A DNA stretch of 49,383 nt from a virus, in the IMG/VR virus record IMGVR_UViG_3300001472_005966, positions 3,796-53,178 of that record. One strand, given 5' to 3'. The position numbers were made by a program, and so were the translations under genes. This document shows positions 7,453 to 15,451 of this stretch, piece after piece. Position 1 is the first letter of the stretch. Each line of letters opens with the position of its first letter. The notes under the pieces were generated by a model, which ran no database searches, was not told the DNA's origin, and worked only from the letters and a program-made list of their open reading frames with translations.

Positions 7453-7902
7453 ATGAATAGCTACTACGATGCTTTAGTGGATAATGGTTTTTTGTCAAAG
7501 GCAAAGCATCAAATAACAAAAGCAGCTGCTAGTCTAGACCTAAATGCTTTCGGGGAATCACCATCTATAGAAAATGTCAAAGGTGAGTGGATGTGGCATT
7601 TTAGTCGCAGTGAAAAGAAGCTGGATTTTGACTATCTGTGCGAGGAATTATCTCTTTTTGATCATATTACTGATCACTTAGATGAACTCGACAAAGAGCA
7701 TGATATCATGGTTTTGAACGCGTTTGATATCCTTATATACGTGAGTCCTCACAAAAAATCCATAAAAAAATCGATTAATTTAGATTTTAAAGAGCAAGGA
7801 ATGTTGCCATATTACGTTACAAAACGTAAGGTAAATGGCCAGTTTTTATGGTTTTGTTTAACTTGGACTGTGTTTCCCTTCCAACCTATTAGTGAAAATT
7901 AG
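7453..7902 (+). CDS. Hypothetical protein
   Basis: This 149-residue protein starts one nt after the stop of the small membrane protein gene and is probably co-transcribed with it. It is mixed alpha/beta in appearance, with many aromatic residues (GEWMWHFSRS, FLWFCLTWTVFPF) and one basic stretch (SPHKKSIKKSINLDF). No signal peptide, transmembrane helix or catalytic motif is evident. I do not recognise it. A gap of 58 nt with a possible promoter follows. Confidence 0.5.
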   Translation: MNSYYDALVDNGFLSKAKHQITKAAASLDLNAFGESPSIENVKGEWMWHFSRSEKKLDFDYLCEELSLFDHITDHLDELDKEHDIMVLNAFDILIYVSPHKKSIKKSINLDFKEQGMLPYYVTKRKVNGQFLWFCLTWTVFPFQPISEN

Positions 7903-7907
7903 CATTT

Positions 7908-7940
7908 TTGAGAAAAAAGTTGTATAGTTACTACTATAAT
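7908..7940 (+). promoter_or_regulatory. Weak host-type promoter candidate
   Basis: TTGA at 7908-7911 is followed after 20 nt by TACTATAAT (7932-7940) in the gap before ATG 7961. The layout is similar to the two clearer promoters at 5197 and 39383, but the -7 element differs and the start codon is 21 nt downstream. Confidence 0.25.
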
Positions 7941-7960
7941 AGTCACACAAGTAGAAAGCT

Positions 7961-8380
7961 ATGCCTTATTTAGAATGTCAAAATTGCGGACAAATGGAGT
8001 ACAGAGATCAGATTACTCCAGGTACTATACTAAAACACTGTTCTGATTGCGTAAGAGAGATGTGGGATCCAAATGATCTTCCAAAACCTAAAAGACCTTC
8101 CGGATTCCATAGAGGATGGAAGTTTATGAAGGTGTTTGTGCATGAGAATGGCACAGTGTATTATAAAGGAGTGGAGCAGCCTAAATTAAAAGGAACACTG
8201 CCTGCAACGCCTAGAAAAGAACCTAAAAAAGACACAAGAAGTAAATCTCAAAAAAGGCGAGATCATCAAGAACTTCTTGTCAATATAAGTAAGTTAAAAA
8301 AGCAAATTAAAAAAGAGAAACGCGTTACATACAGACGTAAATTAGAATCACAGTTAAAAAAACTAAGCAAGCAGTTATGA
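7961..8380 (+). CDS. Zinc-ribbon protein with basic coiled-coil tail
   Basis: The 139-residue protein has an N-terminal zinc ribbon with four cysteines in two knuckles, CQNC (C6, C9) and CSDC (C27, C30). A middle segment (about 45-75) contains WKFMKVFVHENGTVYYKGVEQP, which looks like a small beta unit. The C-terminal 60 residues are very basic and helical (RSKSQKRRDHQELLVNISK onward), likely a coiled coil or nucleic-acid-binding tail. Phages use such proteins as transcription or recombination helpers, but no specific family is evident. Its stop overlaps the HD hydrolase start by ATGA, so the two are probably translated together. Confidence 0.6.
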   Translation: MPYLECQNCGQMEYRDQITPGTILKHCSDCVREMWDPNDLPKPKRPSGFHRGWKFMKVFVHENGTVYYKGVEQPKLKGTLPATPRKEPKKDTRSKSQKRRDHQELLVNISKLKKQIKKEKRVTYRRKLESQLKKLSKQL

Positions 8381-9120
8381 GTTACACAGCAGAAGAATTA
8401 CAAGATAATTATAAAAAGTTTTTGTCTTTTATAGACGAGTACGTCACAGGAGATAGAAAAGAAAAGTTAAAGAAGTTATATCAAGATCATGAGGAGCGTA
8501 TTATGATGATGCCTGCCTCAGGCACAGCTCACTACCACAATTGCTTTATTGGTGGTTATGTGGATCACGTTATACGTGTTATGGAGTGTGCATTGGATGT
8601 AGATAAGCTTTGGAGTAAGCATGGAGCAACAAAAGATTACACTACAGAAGAATTAATCTTTTCTGCAATGAATCATGACTTAGGAAAGATAGGAACAGAA
8701 GAAGCTGAGCAGTATATTCATAATCCGTCTGATTGGCATAGAAAGAATCAAGGAAAGCTGTACACTAACAATCCGGTAAATGCTTTTATGACTGTTCCAG
8801 ATAGAGGATTAAAACTTCTTTACGATAGAGGTATTACTATTACTGACAATGAATGGTTTGGAATTAAATTACATGATGGTATGTATGAAGAATCTAACAA
8901 GCCATATTATGTTAGTTGGAATCCAGACAGCGCCTTACGTACTAATCTTCCTTACGTGTTACATCAAGCGGATGCAATGGCAGCTCGTATTGAATCTAAT
9001 ATGATGAAAGAAGAACCGGTAACTACTTTTCCAGAAAAGAAAACTGCTAAGAAAAAAGGAAGCATCACAGACTCAGATAAAGATAATCTGAAAAATACAT
9101 TCGATAAATTATTCAAATAA
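8377..9120 (+). CDS. HD-domain metal-dependent phosphohydrolase
   Basis: The 247-residue protein shows the HD-superfamily pattern: His64 in GGYVDHVIRV, the HD pair His100-Asp101 in MNHDLGKIG, His166-Asp167 in KLHDGMY, and Asp199 in VLHQADAMAARIE. These residues bind one or two metal ions and hydrolyse phosphate esters, often of nucleotides. The HDLGK form is close to that of cytoplasmic HD nucleotidases and phosphodiesterases. The substrate is not clear; candidates are dNMPs, cyclic or signalling nucleotides. A 55-residue basic C-terminal tail (EKKTAKKKG...) follows the catalytic domain. The gene overlaps the zinc-ribbon gene and precedes the membrane protein and late sigma genes. Confidence 0.75.
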   Translation: MSYTAEELQDNYKKFLSFIDEYVTGDRKEKLKKLYQDHEERIMMMPASGTAHYHNCFIGGYVDHVIRVMECALDVDKLWSKHGATKDYTTEELIFSAMNHDLGKIGTEEAEQYIHNPSDWHRKNQGKLYTNNPVNAFMTVPDRGLKLLYDRGITITDNEWFGIKLHDGMYEESNKPYYVSWNPDSALRTNLPYVLHQADAMAARIESNMMKEEPVTTFPEKKTAKKKGSITDSDKDNLKNTFDKLFK

Positions 9121-9121
9121 T

Positions 9122-9433
9122 ATGTTAGTAGTAGTTATAACACTGTCTGTATTGTTAGCCGTAGCATTATGGCTTCTAATCGTTCAGTTTAAAAAATCAG
9201 AAAAATTAATGGGATTTCTTGAATTGTATGTCAGAATGTTATCTGTCATAGCACTTCGTACTGATAAAGCATACAAGAGAATGCAGGAAATTGATCGTTT
9301 AGGTTCATTTGAAGCTGACGACGAAACTGGATATATATTTCAAGAGATAAAAGCAGCAACCACAGACTTAGATGAGTTTGTTAAAAAATACATAAGCAAT
9401 GATGCAAAAGAAGAAAAGAGCGAGAAAAAGTAA
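9122..9433 (+). CDS. Small membrane protein of unknown function
   Basis: The 103-residue protein has one N-terminal transmembrane helix (about residues 2-22) followed by helical segments with LRTDKAYKRMQEIDRLGSFE and ETGYIFQEIKAATTDLDEFV, and a charged tail. The second half looks conserved and acidic. The C-terminal coding region overlaps the next gene by 35 nt in another frame, which argues for coupled translation. No function is recognised. Confidence 0.6.
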   Translation: MLVVVITLSVLLAVALWLLIVQFKKSEKLMGFLELYVRMLSVIALRTDKAYKRMQEIDRLGSFEADDETGYIFQEIKAATTDLDEFVKKYISNDAKEEKSEKK

Positions 9434-10133
9434 AAAACAATATTTCGGTCCTGAGGTTGATGTGGCTATAATCGAATATAACGCAACAGAGGATACAGAA
9501 GTAAAGAGTAGAATATACGAAAGAGGTATTAGAAAACCAATGGAGAAGTTGGTTGAAAACATCATTCACACCTTCAAGTTTTATTACACCGACAATGTTC
9601 CGTTGCATGAAGTTCAACATGAAGTTGTATCTTTTTTATGTGAAAAGCTAGGTAAATTCAAACCAGAGAAGGGAAGCAAAGCGTTCAGTTATTTCAGCAT
9701 GGTTGCAAAAAATTACTGCATTTTAAAGAATAGAAAAAACTATAAAAAGTTAATCGAAACAAAACGTATTGATTATGACCTCTCCATAGAGATTGCAGAT
9801 TCAACACCTACAGCAGATGAAGAAGGTCCAGATTTAGAAAAGTTTTTTGAAAAGTATTTAGAGTATTGGGATGATAAGGTTGAATTATACTACAAAAAAG
9901 AGCGTGATCAAAGGTTAGCAGAAGCAGTATTGGAATTGTTTAGAAAGAGAGATAGAATTGAAATTTTTAACAAAAAAGCATTGTACGTTTATATTCGCGA
10001 GATGACCAACGCTAACACTCAGCAAATCACCAAAGTTGTAAAAGACATGAAATTGCGTTGGAAGCATATGTATAGTGATTTCTTAGAAAAAGGCTACATC
10101 CCTAAAGAAAAAATATACGAAATTGAAAGGTAG
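9399..10133 (+). CDS. 55: Late-transcription sigma factor (T4 gp55-like)
   Basis: The 244-residue protein starts with a basic segment (KKKRARKSKKQ). It contains a sigma region 2-like stretch: PLHEVQHEVVSFLCEKLGKF, then EKGSKAFSYFSMVAKNYC and ILKNRKNYKK (about residues 67-123). The PEKGSKAF-SYF pattern is what T4-type gp55 proteins show in the segment that binds core RNA polymerase and the late -10 box. A charged central region and a C-terminal helical part (EMTNANTQQITKVVKDMKL) follow. It would direct host RNA polymerase to late promoters; the TATTTATA boxes listed here are candidate targets. The first ATG (9399) is followed directly by a second (9402). Assignment is by pattern, with no search behind it. 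Confidence 0.65.
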   Translation: MMQKKKRARKSKKQYFGPEVDVAIIEYNATEDTEVKSRIYERGIRKPMEKLVENIIHTFKFYYTDNVPLHEVQHEVVSFLCEKLGKFKPEKGSKAFSYFSMVAKNYCILKNRKNYKKLIETKRIDYDLSIEIADSTPTADEEGPDLEKFFEKYLEYWDDKVELYYKKERDQRLAEAVLELFRKRDRIEIFNKKALYVYIREMTNANTQQITKVVKDMKLRWKHMYSDFLEKGYIPKEKIYEIER

Positions 10134-10375
10134 TGTTAATAAACGTATCTCAAGACTATATTCGAGATTTTATTTTAGATGAAATCAAAGCATGGGAAGA
10201 TGTTTGTGGTACACCAAACTTGCACGCATTTGAGTTTGATCCTTTAGAGCCAGACATAGAGGGTAAGTTAACAGAGTTGGGATTCTATGAAAATAGAATA
10301 GCTTGGACAGCTGGTATTCGCATCAAGAAGTTGTATGAGTATTTAGAGGATATTGAAAGTAGAGGAGTTTCGTAA
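10133..10375 (+). CDS. Small hypothetical protein
   Basis: This 80-residue acidic protein uses a GTG start that overlaps the late sigma stop (TAGTG at 10131-10135), so translation is probably coupled. It contains SQDYIRDFILDEIKAWEDVCG and ENRIAWTAGIRIKKLYEYLEDIE, likely two or three helices. No family is recognised. Its position next to the sigma gene would fit a sigma partner, such as the T4 gp33 co-activator, but nothing in the sequence shows this. Confidence 0.5.
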   Translation: MLINVSQDYIRDFILDEIKAWEDVCGTPNLHAFEFDPLEPDIEGKLTELGFYENRIAWTAGIRIKKLYEYLEDIESRGVS

Positions 10376-10389
10376 AACTTACTTTTCAC

Positions 10390-10398
10390 CTATTTATA
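10390..10398 (+). promoter_or_regulatory. Candidate late promoter box heading the baseplate block
   Basis: CTATTTATA within the 15-nt string CCTATTTATATAAAA, which is identical before the genes at 18606 and 28412. The core begins 19 nt before ATG 10410. Confidence 0.65.
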
Positions 10399-10409
10399 TA
10401 AAAAGCACT

Positions 10410-10751
10410 ATGGATAAAGATTCACCACTATTTGATAATAAAAACTTTTCTGATCTTTTAGCAGACATTTACAATAACACTAAAAAGAAAGAGAAGCAAA
10501 TCACTGAGCTGATCAATCAACTCAAACCAATGATTCGTAATATGACTGATGCATCTATGATGGTTCCTTTAGTTAAAGAGTATCTTGAGGTCTCAGTGAA
10601 AAACGATGACAATTTAGTGAAATTGACAGCGATTGTGCAACGATTGCTAGTATCCAGCAATAAGAATACTAACACAGATGATGGCATGTTGTCTGAGGCT
10701 GAAAAGCAACAATTAATGGATGCAGCACAAGATTTACTAGATAAAGGATAG
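10410..10751 (+). CDS. Small structural-block protein of unknown function
   Basis: The frame is open from 10353, but ATG 10410 is the better start because it lies behind the late box and avoids overlap with the upstream gene. The 113-residue protein is helical and charged: NFSDLLADIYNNTKKKEKQ, MMVPLVKEYLEVSVKNDDN, LVKLTAIVQRLL, and a C-terminal helix AEKQQLMDAAQDLL. It is the first gene of the tail/baseplate block and starts a run of closely spaced structural genes. A chaperone or small baseplate subunit is possible; no family is recognised. Confidence 0.6.
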   Translation: MDKDSPLFDNKNFSDLLADIYNNTKKKEKQITELINQLKPMIRNMTDASMMVPLVKEYLEVSVKNDDNLVKLTAIVQRLLVSSNKNTNTDDGMLSEAEKQQLMDAAQDLLDKG

Positions 10752-10754
10752 AAT

Positions 10755-11930
10755 ATGGGATTTTTCAGCGGATTATTTGGCGCTCTTAAAGCATCGCCAG
10801 CACCAGTACCACCTCAACCGTATTTACCATTTAATCGGTCTGGAGTGGGTCATGTGTTGGATGTTATCCTAAATGAAAATCACCCCTCCTATGATCCAGA
10901 TCAAAACAGAATAATAGGTACTGTATTTTATCGAAACGCTTTTGCGTCACCTGGAGGAACTTCTTTTAGTTTCATGGAAGCTTTGTTAGCACGACAAGCA
11001 AATCCGCTCGATCGTAGTAATTTTAAAGTACCGTTACCGGGAGAGCAGGTTTTAATCTTTGATGCTAAATCAAGCAAACTTGATGGCCCTGACGTATTCA
11101 TGACTACAGAAACCTTCTACGGTCCAGTAGTTGGTACTAGTGCTAACATCACATCAAACTCTGCACCATTTATTGGAATTGATCCTGATAGGATTAATCC
11201 ATTCCTTCCAGGACAGAGAACAGTAGGAGAGTTGTCTCGCAGATTTGATAAAAAAATTAAAAGTTTAGGCGCATTTAAAAACAACCAAAACAAATCTATT
11301 GTACATAAGCAAGTAGCATTGAATGAGGGTGATTTTGTATTGCAAGGTCGGTTTGGAGGAAGTATCAGATTTGCAGGAACACCCGACCCTGCAAACCTTA
11401 CTAAGGTAATAAAAGAGCAACAATTTGCTCAAACAGAAGCTGGAGTGCCTGGAGATCCTATTATCCTTATGCGAGTAGATAATGATAAAAACACAGCGTC
11501 TGAGAGTGAAAACAAATCATACCAATCAGAAGATGTTAATGTTGATGCAACTTCAATGTACTTAACTTCTACACAACAAATACCAATAAAATTAGCCTTA
11601 CCTGATGGAAATGATTTAGCTCATCCATTAGCTTCTTGGGCTAATACATATGGTATTGAGCTTTCCACTGATGTCAAAAAAACTGCTAACAAAGCTAAGG
11701 ATGGAGAGGATGCTAGGAGTGGAGCAAATAAAACAGCACCGAAGGAGGGAAACAAGGGCGAGGATGTTAAAGTAAACGAAGAGCCACCCTCAGAACAACC
11801 ATCACCAGACGATACAACTTCTCAAGACGAAACACCAATTTCAGATGGAGAATCAAATGACCCAGCTAGCGAAGGATACAACGGATTCTATACACAAGGT
11901 CAAACTGGTTTAAGTGGAGCACAAGATTAA
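10755..11930 (+). CDS. Baseplate hub/spike protein, gp5-like OB-domain protein
   Basis: In the 391-residue protein, residues 25-135 resemble the OB-fold domain of T4-type gp5 hub proteins: VLDVILNENHP, RIIGTVFYRN, NPLDRSNFKVPLPGEQVLIF and a second strand set FYGPVVG. Residues about 190-245 contain LQGRFGGSIRFAGTP and GDPIILMRVD, a pattern seen in gp5-like spike proteins. Residues 306-391 are a low-complexity tail rich in Lys, Glu, Asp, Ser and Pro, likely disordered. No lysozyme domain is seen, unlike T4 gp5; the peptidase in the gene at 14030 may take that role. The assignment rests on pattern and on its place in the baseplate block. Confidence 0.6.
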   Translation: MGFFSGLFGALKASPAPVPPQPYLPFNRSGVGHVLDVILNENHPSYDPDQNRIIGTVFYRNAFASPGGTSFSFMEALLARQANPLDRSNFKVPLPGEQVLIFDAKSSKLDGPDVFMTTETFYGPVVGTSANITSNSAPFIGIDPDRINPFLPGQRTVGELSRRFDKKIKSLGAFKNNQNKSIVHKQVALNEGDFVLQGRFGGSIRFAGTPDPANLTKVIKEQQFAQTEAGVPGDPIILMRVDNDKNTASESENKSYQSEDVNVDATSMYLTSTQQIPIKLALPDGNDLAHPLASWANTYGIELSTDVKKTANKAKDGEDARSGANKTAPKEGNKGEDVKVNEEPPSEQPSPDDTTSQDETPISDGESNDPASEGYNGFYTQGQTGLSGAQD

Positions 11931-11932
11931 TT

Positions 11933-13069
11933 ATGGGAGCAATACCAAAAGATACAATTGATAAGTTTAACGGACTCATAACTGAGAAGGGTGATGAGCT
12001 TGCGCGTGCTCATGTGATTCGTATTGTAGCTGGAACTAATTCTACCTTATGGGCAGATTATTTAAAAGTGTTAAGAGCGGGACCTGCAACTGCTAAGGAT
12101 GTTCTAAACACAAGAATCCAAGAAATTATTGCAAAGAATAAAGCAAGGTACCAAACAGAAGATATAAACGGAATTGATCCAGATACAATGTGGAAAATTG
12201 TTGATGGAGTTTGGTGGCCTAGTATTAAGGAAGTTGATGTGGCATTAGTAGATCATCCAACAGCAAAGGAGCTGACCTCTATGAGAGGAATTGCTATGAA
12301 AACTGTGATGAAGATGCACAGCAGTGGTCGTGGAAAACCTTATGCTAGAAAATTAGACTTTGCTTTTGCACCTTTAGAAGCAGGATACTTTAGTGACCTT
12401 ACACAAGCGTATACTGAAATAATGATGTGGACCAAGTCTTACACACGATACACGCCTAAGACAGCGTTTGATAATAAGTCAGGAACATCTAGTAATGCAG
12501 GAGATGTAGATCAATCCAAAACTAAAGCATTTCTGCAAGAAGTGTTTACAACCGAACAAGCAGCAAAGGTTTGGTGGATTAGCCAATACGGAAACAATCC
12601 CACACTAGGACGTCCAATACTGACAGGTGCTAATCTAAATTCATATTTGGGTTATTTTAATATGATGATTGGTTGGAATGGAGGTGATACTGCTTTAATT
12701 AAAAGAGGTATCCAAGCAGAAGAAAAAAAATCGTTTAGTATCTTTCCATTTGATTCAAATAAGTTTACATTTAATGATAGTCCTACATCTCATGATGTAA
12801 AGAGTATAGGATGTTGCGTAGCAGCTATACAAGCACAATACAAATGGATACAAGCACAAAAAACAAACGAAAACAAAGATTTTTATCAGGGGTGGTTTGA
12901 TAGATTTTTCAAGAATCCAAAATCGCTTGTTAATATGCTAATCATAATAAATGAGCGCGTTCACAATAATGGAGCAAATGAATTTCAATACTCACCCAAA
13001 TGTGGAGCTAGAATGAAAGCAATGGCAGCTGCGTTAGCTGCTCAATTCAAACTCGAAATAGGAGACTAA
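11933..13069 (+). CDS. Baseplate-block protein of unknown function
   Basis: The 378-residue protein lies between the gp5-like and spike-like genes and is probably part of the baseplate hub or tail tip. It is mostly helical, with many Trp and Tyr residues (WWPSIKEVD, IMMWTKSYTRYTP, VWWISQYGNNP). A central Gly/Asn-rich part (GRPILTGANLNSYLGYFNMM) and a Cys pair (IGCCVAAIQ) are visible. The C-terminus ends in a helical Ala-rich segment (RMKAMAAALAAQFKL). Its TAATG junction with the next gene suggests coupled translation. I do not recognise a family. Confidence 0.55.
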   Translation: MGAIPKDTIDKFNGLITEKGDELARAHVIRIVAGTNSTLWADYLKVLRAGPATAKDVLNTRIQEIIAKNKARYQTEDINGIDPDTMWKIVDGVWWPSIKEVDVALVDHPTAKELTSMRGIAMKTVMKMHSSGRGKPYARKLDFAFAPLEAGYFSDLTQAYTEIMMWTKSYTRYTPKTAFDNKSGTSSNAGDVDQSKTKAFLQEVFTTEQAAKVWWISQYGNNPTLGRPILTGANLNSYLGYFNMMIGWNGGDTALIKRGIQAEEKKSFSIFPFDSNKFTFNDSPTSHDVKSIGCCVAAIQAQYKWIQAQKTNENKDFYQGWFDRFFKNPKSLVNMLIIINERVHNNGANEFQYSPKCGARMKAMAAALAAQFKLEIGD

Positions 13070-14025
13070 TGGCAGTATACACTTACGATCAGATAAAGCA
13101 GATTGTCGCTCAAAATGGAGGACTGCCTCCTGCCATAGCAGCTACCGTGACAGCACCACAACCTGGTCAACAATTCACCGGAAAGACGACTATTGATATA
13201 GGTAAGTATCAAGACGAAGTAATGGCTCTTTCCTTTGCTGAAGAATCTGACACAACCTTCGATCTAAAAGTCAAAGGAACAGCGCAAGATGTAGAAAAGC
13301 TTCTTGGAATAAACGAACGAAGCTTTAATACATACGCTCCTGGAGCAGTTGGCGGTAGCATATTTTTAAACAGTAGTCGTGTTGTTATAAACGCTAAAGA
13401 CGATTACGCAATGATGTTTGGAAAAAAAGGAGTAGCAATAGCATCACCAGAAGCAGTTAATGTTGATTCTGGAAAAGCTATAACATTATTTGGTCATGAG
13501 CAGGTGTTTATAGGTGTTCCTAATCGAGGCAAGGAAATAACCGAAGACTTGAGCAAAGCAAGAGATCCAGGAAAGTCGGTAGGAGATCCAACACCAGACG
13601 AATTATACGAGCCTTTAGCCTTAGGCATTAAACTTATTAATTTTCTAGAAGACTTTATTGTAACCCTAGAAAACTCAGAAATAGCTGGACCATTAGGTAA
13701 TGGAGTATTTCAACCATCATCTTTGGCAGAGTTTGAGTTATTAAAAACTAGATTACCTGAAATCATAAGTGAATATGGATATATAGACGGTTTAACTCAT
13801 GGAACAGTTGATGCAGAGAGATTGAAGACTGTAAAAGCAGCCAAAGAAAAAGCTAAAGATTATGTTCCACCAAGAACTTTAACTGGAGTAACTACGGGTA
13901 CAGTTGGACCTGGAGGACCTGGACAAGCAGGACCACCACCAAATCCAGTAACTAACCCAATGGCAGCAGTTCCAGGATTTTACGATACACCTGCATCACC
14001 ACTGTATGGAGATGAATTAAGTTAA
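13069..14025 (+). CDS. Baseplate spike-associated protein with repeated beta strands
   Basis: Residues about 100-165 of this 318-residue protein contain consecutive short strands with regular spacing: GGSIFLNSSRVVINAKDDYA, MMFGKKGVAIASPEAVNVDS and GKAITLFGHEQVFIGVPNRG. This resembles the beta-prism or beta-helix shafts of gp5/VgrG-type spikes. The first 60 residues and a helical region (about 185-255) flank it. The last 50 residues are Gly/Pro/Thr-rich (GPGGPGQAGPPPNPV), a likely flexible linker or tip. Its place just after the gp5-like gene suggests that the spike function is divided over two polypeptides. The role is inferred. Confidence 0.5.
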   Translation: MAVYTYDQIKQIVAQNGGLPPAIAATVTAPQPGQQFTGKTTIDIGKYQDEVMALSFAEESDTTFDLKVKGTAQDVEKLLGINERSFNTYAPGAVGGSIFLNSSRVVINAKDDYAMMFGKKGVAIASPEAVNVDSGKAITLFGHEQVFIGVPNRGKEITEDLSKARDPGKSVGDPTPDELYEPLALGIKLINFLEDFIVTLENSEIAGPLGNGVFQPSSLAEFELLKTRLPEIISEYGYIDGLTHGTVDAERLKTVKAAKEKAKDYVPPRTLTGVTTGTVGPGGPGQAGPPPNPVTNPMAAVPGFYDTPASPLYGDELS

Positions 14026-14029
14026 TATT

Positions 14030-15451
14030 ATGGCATCATTAGAAGGAAAATTAGCACAATTTGGAGATAATGTAGTATTTAGAGAAGCATATGACTATTT
14101 TCAAGCACTAAATGCAAAACTACGAGAAAGCACTACAAAAGAGTTGGTGCTGCAACCAAGCTACTTATCAAAGTTTGAGGTAGTTGATGATCTCCGCAAA
14201 AAACTGCGAGATGAGTTTAAAACAGCAGCACCTCCAGGAGTGGAGAGTTTTGATGCTGCATTGTCCCCATTATTAGATCCAGCAAAAGAGATGTTGGAGA
14301 TTGCACAAGGATCGGACTACTCAAAACTAGAAACGTATATTAACGATTGTGTCACTAAAGCAAAAGGAGCGTTTGATCCACCACTAGCTGTTCCTTTCAA
14401 ATCTGCAGCAAGCGGAAGCGCAGCTCCTGCAAATGTGTATAGTGTACCCAACACAACAGACTTAGACCCAAGACGACATGGTCGTATTATTATGATTGAA
14501 GAGTATGATGGTGCAATAAAAAAATGGTTACAAAACAATGCTCTACTATATGGCTTAACTTTCTATGGAAATGTTGGATTATACTACATAGGATTTAAGC
14601 AAACAAAAGAGCAAGCAACTAGCACAACAGCTATTATTAATCTAGTAAATAGATTCCAACAAACAGCAATACCAGCATCAGCAATTCAACTAAAATCTTC
14701 AGCAATTCAAGCAGCAAAAGATCCAGTATCTGGAGACTTGGATCCAATAAGATTAGGTGGCTCATCGGTACAAGACAATAACGGAAAGGCTTTCAGTATA
14801 TTATATCGAATAAACAAACAATCTGGAACTAAGGAAACCATTACAGCATTCCAAAGAATGAATGTAGCTGCAAAAGCAGCAGGTGTAACCTTGACGTGCA
14901 ACTCAGGTTTCCGACCGGCAGCAGGTCCAAGTGTAAAATGGGTATCAGATAGTGGAGTAAATGGTAAATTTACAACACAAGAAAGTTTAAGAAGAGATCC
15001 TGGTAGATGGAAGGATGGCTCAACATATAAAAATAGTAAAGGTAAAACCGTAACTAAACCACTCCACCCACACTGGACAAAATACGTAACCAATAATGGA
15101 AGTGTAGGCGCTAGCGGATTGTTTGGTCCAAAAAGCGGCAAAGAGGCTTTTATATGGTATGCTACGTCAGGTGCATTCATTGCAGCAACTGCTCCTCCAG
15201 GAAGATCAAACCATGGTAGTGGAATCTCTTTAGATTTTAACACCGGCTCTCGTACCGGATTTGGAGGATCTCTTAATGTAGCTGTTTATAAATGGTTAGC
15301 GTTTAATGCTCATAAATTTGGATTTATAAGAACAGTAAACTCGGAGGAATGGCACTTTGAATATAGACCTCAAATGGCATTGAAAGGACCAAAAGCCAAG
15401 TGTACAAAGTTGTGGTACTCAGATCTTGGACTAGATAATATACCAATATAA
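14030..15451 (+). CDS. Tail-associated peptidoglycan peptidase, VanY/peptidase M15 domain
   Basis: The C-terminal 200 residues of this 473-residue protein are a VanY-type (M15B) zinc peptidase: the Ser-Gly-Phe-Arg segment in TCNSGFRPA, the first ligands in SNHGSGISLDF (His395, Asp402) and the third in EEWHFEYRP (His442). Such enzymes cut D-Ala-containing or other peptide bonds of the cell-wall stem peptide. The N-terminal 130 residues are helical, and a middle domain (about 150-260) includes RHGRIIMIEEYDG and a second globular part. Placed in the baseplate block, it should make a local hole in the wall at DNA entry, the work done by the gp5 lysozyme in T4. It has no signal peptide, as expected for a virion protein. 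Confidence 0.8.
   Translation: MASLEGKLAQFGDNVVFREAYDYFQALNAKLRESTTKELVLQPSYLSKFEVVDDLRKKLRDEFKTAAPPGVESFDAALSPLLDPAKEMLEIAQGSDYSKLETYINDCVTKAKGAFDPPLAVPFKSAASGSAAPANVYSVPNTTDLDPRRHGRIIMIEEYDGAIKKWLQNNALLYGLTFYGNVGLYYIGFKQTKEQATSTTAIINLVNRFQQTAIPASAIQLKSSAIQAAKDPVSGDLDPIRLGGSSVQDNNGKAFSILYRINKQSGTKETITAFQRMNVAAKAAGVTLTCNSGFRPAAGPSVKWVSDSGVNGKFTTQESLRRDPGRWKDGSTYKNSKGKTVTKPLHPHWTKYVTNNGSVGASGLFGPKSGKEAFIWYATSGAFIAATAPPGRSNHGSGISLDFNTGSRTGFGGSLNVAVYKWLAFNAHKFGFIRTVNSEEWHFEYRPQMALKGPKAKCTKLWYSDLGLDNIPI

Noticed and set aside
10353-10409. Upstream start at 10353 for the first gene of the baseplate block
   Set aside because: It would overlap the preceding gene and place the late box inside the coding sequence; ATG 10410 lies 19 nt after the start of the core.
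14707-15243. A 178-codon open frame on the minus strand
   Set aside because: It is opposite the conserved VanY-type peptidase gene, and its product has no recognisable domain.
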